Shown here: one piece after another, positions 6,265 to 11,789 of the stretch
How positions within the stretch are numbered: the first letter of the stretch is position 1
How the letters are laid out: each line of letters opens with the position of its first letter
Assembly: GCA_003577005.1 (NCBI GenBank)
Contig: QEUW01000252.1
Coordinates: 1 to 11,789 of the forward strand
Direction of reading: 5' to 3'
DNA length: 11,789 bases
Source: Chloroflexota bacterium
GTDB taxonomy: Bacteria > Chloroflexota > Anaerolineae > Caldilineales > Caldilineaceae
Notes under the pieces: model-generated
Told to the model about the DNA's origin: nothing
What the model saw: the letters and a program-made list of their open reading frames with translations, nothing else
Databases searched by the model: none
Position numbers and translations under genes: made by a program

Positions 6265-7638
6265 ATGTCCCTACTCGCACTTGACCTCGGCACCACCTTT
6301 ATCAAAGGCGCAGTGCTTGATCTGGATGCACTGCGGATCAACCATGTGCGCCGGCAACCTTTTCCCCCTCCGCTGTCCGGTCGGCCATCGCTCTTTTACG
6401 AAGTAGACCCGCAGGTCGTTGTGCAGACGGTCCGCGCCCTTATCGACGAACTGCTGGTGACTGCGCCGCACTGCACAGGCGTCATCCTTTGCACCCAGAT
6501 GCACGGGCTGGTGCTCACAGCGCCGGATGGGCAGGCGCTCTCCAACTGCATCACCTGGCAGGATCAGCGCGTGTTGACAGCACATCCGTCCGGCGGAACG
6601 TTCTTCGAACGGCTGGCGGACCAGGTGAGCCCGCAGGAACGGCTGCAACTCGGCAACGAGCTGCAACCAAGCCGGCCGCTCTGCTATCTCTACTGGATGG
6701 CCGAAACGGGTCAACTGCCGGCGGAACCTGCCTATCCGGTGGGGCTGGCCGACTTTGTCATCGCCAACCTGTGCCAGACCACGCCAGCCATGGAGTCCAC
6801 CGGCGCCGGGGCCCACAGTGCGTTCAATCTGGCGACGCTAGACTGGCACCATGCCCTCATCGAGCGCCTGGGGGTGGATACTTTGCAGTGGCCGGCCCTT
6901 CGCCCATTCGGCGAGGTGGTGGGCGAATTGAGCAGCGCTGGCCGGTCGCTGGCCTGTTATACGCCTGTCGGCGACCACCAGTGCGCCGTCGTGGGTGCGC
7001 TGCTTGGCGACGATGAACTCTCGCTCAACATCTCGACCGGTTCGCAGGCGAGCACGGTCACGCCTACCTGGCAGCCAGGCGACTACCAAACCCGCCCCTT
7101 TTTTGACGGCCATTTCCTCAACACGGTCACCGGCATCCCAGCCGGGCGGGCGCTCAACCATCTGGTCAACCTGCTGAACGAACTGGCGCGCAGCCAGGGC
7201 GTCACCCTGGCTGACCCATGGCCCTATATTGCAGCGCAGGCCACCGCCATCAAAGAGACCGACCTGAGCGTCAATCTATCGTTCTTCGACAGCGTTGGCG
7301 GCAAACAGGGGGCGATCACCCACATCCGCGAGGAGAACCTGACCGTGGGCCATCTCTTCCACGCTGCCTTTCAGAACATGGCCGAGAACTACCATGCCGC
7401 GGCGCATCGCCTCTCGCCCGCTCTGCCGTGGCGCGGGCTGGTCTTTTCGGGCGGGCTGGCGCAGAAGGTCGATGTGCTGCGCGACCTGGCCCAACACCGG
7501 TTTCAGCTTCCTTACCGGCTCAGCCCCTCGTCTGAAGATACGCTCCTGGGCATGCTGGCGTTGGGGCTAGTCGCGACCGGTCAAGTTCGCTCGGTGGCCG
7601 AGGCGACAAAGACACTTCGTGTGCGGTATAATGAGTAG
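6265..7638 (+). CDS. FGGY-family carbohydrate kinase, sedoheptulokinase-like
   Basis: A 457-residue sugar kinase that should phosphorylate a ketose or sugar acid with ATP in the cytoplasm. The N-terminal domain begins at once with the phosphate-1 loop (LALDLGTTFIKG, 4-15) and contains CTQMHG (76-81) and TWQDQR (97-102). The C-terminal domain has PVGDHQCAVVGA with probable catalytic base D237, LNISTGSQ (254-261) and the adenosine-binding FSGG (394-397). The QMHG, TWQD, GDxQ and LNIST signatures and the short length recall sedoheptulokinase (SHPK) more than xylulokinase or glycerol kinase, as judged from memory and not by alignment. Substrate remains open: sedoheptulose, gluconate and xylulose are all possible. 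The start is fixed by the fold, yet no Shine-Dalgarno sequence is visible because the heptanucleotide array runs up to it. The lactonase gene follows. Confidence 0.92.
   Translation: MSLLALDLGTTFIKGAVLDLDALRINHVRRQPFPPPLSGRPSLFYEVDPQVVVQTVRALIDELLVTAPHCTGVILCTQMHGLVLTAPDGQALSNCITWQDQRVLTAHPSGGTFFERLADQVSPQERLQLGNELQPSRPLCYLYWMAETGQLPAEPAYPVGLADFVIANLCQTTPAMESTGAGAHSAFNLATLDWHHALIERLGVDTLQWPALRPFGEVVGELSSAGRSLACYTPVGDHQCAVVGALLGDDELSLNISTGSQASTVTPTWQPGDYQTRPFFDGHFLNTVTGIPAGRALNHLVNLLNELARSQGVTLADPWPYIAAQATAIKETDLSVNLSFFDSVGGKQGAITHIREENLTVGHLFHAAFQNMAENYHAAAHRLSPALPWRGLVFSGGLAQKVDVLRDLAQHRFQLPYRLSPSSEDTLLGMLALGLVATGQVRSVAEATKTLRVRYNE
7603..7632 (+). promoter_or_regulatory. candidate internal promoter for the lactonase gene
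   Basis: A perfect TATAAT (7627-7632) overlaps the last codons of the kinase gene, with GCGACA (7603-7608, 4 of 6 consensus bases) 18 bases upstream. A transcript from here would carry the 32-bp hairpin in its leader. Confidence 0.3.
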
Positions 7639-7684
7639 CGGTCAGTGTGCAATTGAATCAAAGGGGCTCTACACGATTCCCCGG

Positions 7685-7751
7685 AAATTGCGGAGTTTGC
7701 ACGCCCCCCGTGCGAATGGTTCGCACGGGGGGCGTGCAAACTCCGCAATTT
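7685..7751. repeat. perfect 32-bp palindrome with 3-base loop
   Basis: Bases 7685-7716 are exactly inverted at 7720-7751 around the loop TGG. The stem includes a run of six C/G pairs and ends with an A/T-rich foot. It lies between the kinase stop and the lactonase ribosome binding site. It would form a very stable RNA hairpin, or a cruciform in DNA. There is no T-run after it, so a simple intrinsic terminator is not indicated. Confidence 0.95.
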
Positions 7752-7763
7752 GTGCCCAATCCC

Positions 7764-7770
7764 AAAGGAG
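7764..7770 (+). promoter_or_regulatory. ribosome binding site deciding the lactonase start
   Basis: AAAGGAG lies 5 bases before the ATG at 7776 and 12 bases beyond the palindrome. It supports this start over an in-frame codon at 7647, whose extension would be translated palindrome. Confidence 0.85.
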
Positions 7771-7775
7771 AACCC

Positions 7776-8885
7776 ATGACGCAAGCTAAGGAATATCTCG
7801 TTTTTGTCGGCACCTATACCGGAAAACTGGGCCACGTGGAAGGCAAGGCCGAGGGCGTCTACACCTACCGGCTGGATGGCGCGACCGGCGCAATGACGCA
7901 GCTCAGCGTGGCAACCGGCGTGGTCAATCCCTCCTTTGTAGCGCTAGACCCGCAGCACCGCTATCTCTATGCCGTGAGCGAGGTGATCGATGAGAGCAGG
8001 CGGAGTGGGGGCGGTGTGGCTGCCTTTGCCGTGGACCGCAGCACCGGCGCGCTGACCGCGCTCAACACGCGGTCGAGTGGAGGGGCTGGCCCTTGTTATG
8101 TCACCGTTGATGCCACGGGCAAGTGGGTCTTGACAGCCAACTACAACAGCGGCAGCGTGATCGTCCACCCGATCCAGCCCAATGGCAGCCTGGGCGAGGC
8201 GAGCGACTTCAAACAGCACGAGGGCTCCAGCGTCAACCCGCAGCGCCAGGAGGGTCCCCATGCCCACTCGTTTGTGATTGCGCCCGACAACCGCTTTGCC
8301 TACGCCCCTGACCTGGGCATGGATAAGGTGATGATCTACCAGTTCGACGCCAATAACGGCAAGCTCACCCCCGGCGACCAGCCCTTTGCGCAGACCGAGC
8401 CGGGCGGTGGCCCGCGCCACTTTGATTTTCACCCCAACCGCAAGTTTGCCTATTGCAACCTGGAGATCGGCAACAAGGTGGTCGTCTTCGCTTATGACGA
8501 GGCCAGCGGCAGCCTGCAAGAGATCCAGTCCACCTCTACCTTGCCGGCGGACTTTAGCGGGCGCAGCCACACGGCGGACCTGCACATCCATCCCAGCGGC
8601 AAGTTCCTCTACTGCTCCAACCGCGGGCACGACAGCATCGCCATGTACGCCGTCGATGAAGCGACCGGCAAGCTCACCTTCCTGGGCGCCGAATCGACCC
8701 AGGGCCAGACGCCGCGCAACTTTGCCATCGACCCGAGCGGAACGCTGCTGCTCGCCGCCAACCAGAACAGCAGCACTGTCGCCGCCTATCACATCGACCA
8801 GGAGACGGGCAGACTCACGCCGACCGGCGCTATTTCCGACGTGCCTACGCCCGTCTGCCTCAAGCTTGTGTCTGCGGCTGCATAA
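7776..8885 (+). CDS. lactonase-family beta-propeller (6-phosphogluconolactonase-like)
   Basis: A 369-residue seven-bladed beta-propeller of the lactonase family, which includes the YbhE-type 6-phosphogluconolactonase and cycloisomerases such as carboxymuconate lactonising enzyme. The conserved family segments appear in order: VGTYTG (11-16), HRYLYAVSE (61-69), GPCYVTVDATGKWVLTANY (105-123), QEGPHAHSF (158-166), PGGGPRHFDFHP (209-220), SGRSHTADLHIHPSGKFLY (261-279), SNRGHDSIAMY (281-291) and QTPRNFAIDPSG (311-322). H162, H164, H215 and R283 lie at positions usually conserved in the family. There is no signal peptide, so it is cytoplasmic. Beside a sugar kinase and an AraC regulator it probably opens a sugar lactone, perhaps supplying the pentose phosphate or gluconate route. 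The substrate (6-phosphogluconolactone or another lactone) is inferred from family only. Confidence 0.92.
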   Translation: MTQAKEYLVFVGTYTGKLGHVEGKAEGVYTYRLDGATGAMTQLSVATGVVNPSFVALDPQHRYLYAVSEVIDESRRSGGGVAAFAVDRSTGALTALNTRSSGGAGPCYVTVDATGKWVLTANYNSGSVIVHPIQPNGSLGEASDFKQHEGSSVNPQRQEGPHAHSFVIAPDNRFAYAPDLGMDKVMIYQFDANNGKLTPGDQPFAQTEPGGGPRHFDFHPNRKFAYCNLEIGNKVVVFAYDEASGSLQEIQSTSTLPADFSGRSHTADLHIHPSGKFLYCSNRGHDSIAMYAVDEATGKLTFLGAESTQGQTPRNFAIDPSGTLLLAANQNSSTVAAYHIDQETGRLTPTGAISDVPTPVCLKLVSAAA

Positions 8886-8950
8886 TCCATCTTCGTTAGA
8901 CAACCTGCTGAAAACGTAGAGAGCTTGCTCAAAGGCGGCGTAGACGAAAT

Positions 8951-8995
8951 TTTGAAGCCTGGCGTTTCTCCATCAAGAAAATGCCAGGCTTCAAA
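8951..8995. terminator. hairpin downstream of the lactonase gene
   Basis: A 13-base arm TTTGAAGCCTGGC (8951-8963) is perfectly inverted at 8983-8995. Pairing continues inward through a G:U pair and three further T:A pairs. It lies 65 bases after the lactonase stop and 16 bases before the AraC-family start. It may end lactonase transcription or be another palindromic spacer element; only a short T-run flanks it on either strand. Confidence 0.6.
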
Positions 8996-9011
8996 CAGAC
9001 CAACGATAGAC

Positions 9012-9854
9012 ATGCAGCAAAACTGGATTCTCCACGCGCACAGCCGCCACCACTATTGGTCAGGAGCCGGAGCGCTCTCTATCAAGTCGTTTACCCAGGG
9101 CCAGGCCTACTACGAAGTCGGTGCGGCGCGCTTCCTGGTGGATGAGCACGCTTACCTTGTCCTCAATCAGGGCCAGGAATACACCATTACGGTTGATACA
9201 CCCACGGCGATGGAATCCTTCTGTATCTTCTTCGCCCCAGATTTTGCCCAGTCGGTCTGCCATAGCCTCGGCGCCCCTACTGAGGGGTTACTCGATGACC
9301 CGCAGAGGGTCAGCGCACCTGTTACCTTTTTTGAACGAACCTATCCACATGACGATCTGCTGTCGCCTACCTTAGCAAATCTACGGAAGGAGTACCCACT
9401 ACGCCGTGACGATGCAGTTTGGGTGGAAGAGCAGCTTCACTGCTTGATGAGGCAGTTGCTCATCACCCAAGACCGTGTCCGGAGCGAAACGGCGCGGTTG
9501 GGAGCGGTGCGGCCAGCTACCCGCACCGAACTCTACCAGCGTCTCTGGCTCGCCTACGATTATATCGCCGCCGAATATGCGCAACCCCTCAGCCTGGCGG
9601 AGATCGCTCGTATGGCATCGCTTTCGCCCAACCATTTGCTCCGCAGCTTCAAACAACTGTTCGGGCAGACTCCACACCAGTTTCTGACTGAGCGCCGGCT
9701 GGAACGGGCAAAGTGGCTCTTGCGACACACCGACCACCCAGTGACCGAAATCTGCTTTGCCGTCGGGTTCGCTAGTCTGGGATCCTTCAGTTGGCTCTTT
9801 CGCCGCCGGGTGGGTTTCTCCCCGGAACAGTTTCGCCGGCTCCAATCTGGGTGA
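9012..9854 (+). CDS. AraC-family transcriptional regulator
   Basis: A 280-residue DNA-binding regulator. The N-terminal half (about 1-110) has the beta-rich pattern of an AraC-type cupin sensor, including VDEHAYLVLNQGQEYTI. The C-terminal 100 residues form the two helix-turn-helix motifs: LSLAEIARMASLSPNHLLRSF (193-213) and VTEICFAVGFASLGSFSWLF (244-263), with the family signature ending GFSPEQFRR. The ATG at 9012 was chosen because an earlier in-frame start at 8925 would translate the palindrome at 8951-8995. No clear Shine-Dalgarno sequence precedes 9012, so a slightly different start is possible. Its position after the kinase and lactonase suggests control of that sugar module, with the ligand unknown; this is inference from neighbourhood. 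Confidence 0.93.
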   Translation: MQQNWILHAHSRHHYWSGAGALSIKSFTQGQAYYEVGAARFLVDEHAYLVLNQGQEYTITVDTPTAMESFCIFFAPDFAQSVCHSLGAPTEGLLDDPQRVSAPVTFFERTYPHDDLLSPTLANLRKEYPLRRDDAVWVEEQLHCLMRQLLITQDRVRSETARLGAVRPATRTELYQRLWLAYDYIAAEYAQPLSLAEIARMASLSPNHLLRSFKQLFGQTPHQFLTERRLERAKWLLRHTDHPVTEICFAVGFASLGSFSWLFRRRVGFSPEQFRRLQSG

Positions 9855-9938
9855 TTTTGAAGAAGCGCGTCCGCCCACGCCGTGCTATGATGGATGGCGC
9901 AGGTTGGTCTATTTCTTTGATTCACCCGGAGCAGAACG

Positions 9939-10322
9939 ATGTCTACTGCCAGAGTTGGAGTCACCCAGATCGGTCAGATTGCCATCCGTGCGCAAGAGCT
10001 GGAGCGCGCTATTGCCTTTTATCGGGACGTGCTCGAGCTGCCTTTCCTCTTCTCCACGGGCGGCCTGGCCTTTTTTCAGTGTGGCGAAGTCCGCCTCATG
10101 CTCAACCGTCCCGAAACAGCTGCTGTCGATCATCCCGGCTCAATCATCTACTACAAGGTCGCAGATATTCAACAGGCGTACGGTCGGCTGCGAAATCAGA
10201 ACGTCCAGTTTATCGACGAACCCCACCTGATCGCCAAAATGCCCGACCATGAGCTGTGGATGGTCTTTTTTTACGATACCGAGGGCAACACCCTGGCGCT
10301 GATGGCAGAGGTGAGGGAATAG
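9939..10322 (+). CDS. VOC-superfamily (glyoxalase/bleomycin-resistance-like) protein
   Basis: A 127-residue single-chain VOC protein that probably dimerises to form its active sites. Module one begins IGQIAIRAQELERAIAFYRD (11-30) and includes LAFFQCGEVRLML (43-55). Module two begins at SIIYYKVADIQQAY (68-81) and ends HELWMVFFYDTEGNTLALMAE (104-124). Candidate metal positions are Q13, H104 and E124. The ATG follows CGGAG (GGAG 7 bases upstream), a reasonable ribosome binding site, and an isolated TATGAT about 50 bases upstream could be a -10 box. The reaction is unknown: related proteins include glyoxalases, dioxygenases and drug-binding resistance proteins. It is unlike the VOC protein at 5695 in length and sequence, so the two are not a recent duplication. 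Confidence 0.88.
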   Translation: MSTARVGVTQIGQIAIRAQELERAIAFYRDVLELPFLFSTGGLAFFQCGEVRLMLNRPETAAVDHPGSIIYYKVADIQQAYGRLRNQNVQFIDEPHLIAKMPDHELWMVFFYDTEGNTLALMAEVRE

Positions 10323-10330
10323 GGGTTGAG

Positions 10331-10352
10331 CGTGAGATTCCTCAATCTCATG
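10331..10352. terminator. short hairpin between convergent genes
   Basis: TGAGATT (10333-10339) is inverted at 10344-10350 around a 4-base loop. The stem extends to nine pairs with a G:U and a C:G pair. It fills most of the 38-base spacer between the VOC protein stop (+) and the RNA polymerase-like gene stop (-), so it could serve both. No long T-run follows on either strand. Confidence 0.55.
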
Positions 10353-10360
10353 CCTGCTCT

Positions 10361-11789
10361 TTACACCGGCAACCCCACAAACAGCCGGCTCTCCACATCC
10401 ACCAGTGGATCAATTTCCCCACTGGCCGCAGCGCGGGCAAAGGCGACGCCCGGCTGTTCGGCGCGGCGCGCCCGCGCCAGCACATGGAAGCTCTTGGCCG
10501 CAGTGCGGCTGAGCAGCGGCTGCCCGGCCGCCTCCCACTGCTGGGCGATGCAAGCCAGCCCGGCCCGAGCACCGGGGATCACGGCCTGAAAATCCGCCAG
10601 CGACAGCCCCTCGCGAAAGCCCTGGCGAACGAGCGTAGGCTTGCCATATACATCCTGAACCACCCGCGGGATGCCGAGCACATGCATCAACGCCCGCAAG
10701 TGCCCCAGGGGGTTGGCGCCGCTCTTGATCCCTAGGACATAGGGGGCAAAGTCGCACTGTTCCTCTGGGCAGGCCAGGATCTGCTCGGCTGCCTGCTCGG
10801 CATAGGCGCGCAACAATGCTGGGTCGTCCGTGGCCGGTAAGGGGGGCGGCTGCCAGGCCGCCCCTGTAAACGCACTCAGGGACACCCCTGACCCTTGCGC
10901 AACCTCAAACCCACGTCGCCAGAGTTGTGTCACCCTGGCCAGGGTCTCCGCCGGGCCCTGTCTGGCCAGGGTCCGCTGCAACGCCTCGCTCAGCGTCACA
11001 CGTGTCACAAAGCCAATGGAGTGGTCTATCCAGCCTCCGACAATTTCCTCAATCTCCTTGCGCCCCTGCTCACCTCGGCTCAAATAAGCCAGACCCCACA
11101 TAGCCTCTCGCGAGGGAACTACCTCCTCCAGTAGTCTTGGATCACGAGTGAGGTGACTGGCCACGGATAGGTGCGTCTCTGCCTCTTGCTGGCCGGCGTC
11201 GGTAATGGGCAAAAAGAGCGCAGCCTGGTCGCCATCGAAGTCGGCGTCGAGTAAGCGACAGGTCAAGGGGTGCAGCCGGATCACCCGGCTCGCCTCGCGC
11301 ACAGGATGGAAAGCCAGCATGGCGGTTGGGGCTATGGAAGGCGGGCAGTTGACGATGACCCAGGCGCGGGCCATTAGTGCATCCAACTGTTCGTTCGCCT
11401 GCGGGGTGCGTTGTCGCACGGCCTCGGCGTCGAGAAGTGCAACGCAGTAGGCGTGGAGGCGCGTCTCCAGCGTCGCCGTTGCCTGCTCGATCAAGGCGGG
11501 CGGTGCGTTGCTGTGGAGCAGCCGCGCCAGACGGTTGTTGGCTTCGGCCAGGGCTGTGTATGCGGGCAGCGGCGTCGATTGCCCGTCTGGCGCAACCAGC
11601 GGCTCGGTGCTCCATTGGGGCCATAACCAATCCGGAGTGGACATGGCCGGGAATGGCGCCACGGCCGTAAGTTCGTGTTCGCCTAGCCAAGGGTGGGACA
11701 GTGGGCGGGCCAGGATCAGGGCGTTGTCCCCAGGTTGCGCCAGGCGAAAGTGGAGCCGCCCGCCTTCCAACTCCAGGTTGATACCGGCG
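10361..11789 (-). CDS. reduced RNA polymerase beta'-subunit homologue, N-terminus beyond window
   Basis: About 475 residues are visible and the frame is open to the window edge. The order follows bacterial beta'. NNRLARLL (84-91) matches the clamp-helix NRNNRLKRLL. VNCPPSI to LHPLTCRLLDADFDGDQ (146-188) matches LNRAPTL to LHPLVCAAYNADFDGDQ without gaps, keeping the metal triad D183-D185-D187. EEVVPSREAMWGLAYL (221-236) matches IIVPSQDVVLGLYYM. SGANPLGHLRALM to GFREGLSLADF (356-400) and GARAGLA (406-412) match the F-loop and start of the bridge helix. AAASGEIDPLVDVESRLFVG (453-472) matches the extreme C-terminus of beta'. About 90 residues of rudder/switch-2 and the whole trigger-loop region are absent. 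Housekeeping rpoC is more than twice this length and follows rpoB. Template or primer use, and whether it polymerises at all, are unknown. An annotated TTG start at 11770 would be internal. Confidence 0.88.
   Translation of the reverse strand, partial: AGINLELEGGRLHFRLAQPGDNALILARPLSHPWLGEHELTAVAPFPAMSTPDWLWPQWSTEPLVAPDGQSTPLPAYTALAEANNRLARLLHSNAPPALIEQATATLETRLHAYCVALLDAEAVRQRTPQANEQLDALMARAWVIVNCPPSIAPTAMLAFHPVREASRVIRLHPLTCRLLDADFDGDQAALFLPITDAGQQEAETHLSVASHLTRDPRLLEEVVPSREAMWGLAYLSRGEQGRKEIEEIVGGWIDHSIGFVTRVTLSEALQRTLARQGPAETLARVTQLWRRGFEVAQGSGVSLSAFTGAAWQPPPLPATDDPALLRAYAEQAAEQILACPEEQCDFAPYVLGIKSGANPLGHLRALMHVLGIPRVVQDVYGKPTLVRQGFREGLSLADFQAVIPGARAGLACIAQQWEAAGQPLLSRTAAKSFHVLARARRAEQPGVAFARAAASGEIDPLVDVESRLFVGLPV

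Noticed and set aside
7647..7775. N-terminal extension of the lactonase
   Set aside because: It is translation of the 32-bp palindrome; the ATG at 7776 has AAAGGAG and begins the conserved fold.
7944..8903. Open frame of 319 codons on the minus strand opposite the lactonase gene
   Set aside because: No motif is recognisable, while the plus-strand lactonase has all conserved propeller segments and a good ribosome binding site.
8925..9011. N-terminal extension of the AraC-family protein
   Set aside because: It runs through the palindrome at 8951-8995 and has no counterpart in the family.
10361..11789. Housekeeping rpoC
   Set aside because: The protein lacks trigger loop, rudder and switch 2 and is far too short; bridge-helix and NTP-contact residues also differ.

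Overview
The window looks like a chromosomal segment of an uncultured, moderately high-GC bacterium. The mix of genes (a secreted LTD/OB/nuclease protein with LysM repeats, a SHPK-like sugar kinase, several VOC proteins) and the spacers rich in palindromes and heptanucleotide repeats would suit a Chloroflexota (Anaerolineae/Caldilineae-like) genome. That assignment is inference. No rRNA, tRNA, CRISPR array, transposase or phage gene was seen.

Layout. 1-594 (+) is the 3' part of nadD, whose first codons lie outside the window. It converges on a minus-strand group read from right to left: a PlsC-type acyltransferase (5163-4399), a secreted ExeM/NucH-type endonuclease with two C-terminal LysM domains (4299-1570), and a phosphodiesterase/alkaline-phosphatase-superfamily enzyme (1495-698). 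A 531-base divergent spacer (5164-5694) holds two large inverted repeats and candidate promoters for both directions. The plus strand then carries a VOC protein (5695-6171), an FGGY kinase resembling sedoheptulokinase (6265-7638), a lactonase-type beta-propeller (7776-8885), an AraC-family regulator (9012-9854) and a second VOC protein (9939-10322). The kinase, lactonase and regulator look like a small sugar or sugar-acid module.

The most remarkable gene is at the right end on the minus strand (10361 to beyond 11789). It encodes a strongly reduced homologue of the bacterial RNA polymerase beta' subunit. It keeps a clamp-helix-like NNRLxRLL segment, the double-psi-barrel segment with the DxDxD metal triad, an F-loop/bridge-helix-like segment and a C-terminal segment matching the end of beta'. 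It lacks the rudder/switch-2 block and the trigger loop, and two residues that contact the NTP sugar in normal beta' are changed. It cannot be the housekeeping rpoC and is the best candidate for something undescribed.

A second theme is the spacers. Most hold either a long palindrome (perfect arms of 32, 21, 13 and 11 bp, plus a 95-base imperfect hairpin) or degenerate 7-base tandem repeats. Several apparent N-terminal extensions of genes come only from translating these spacers, so later starts with better support were chosen.
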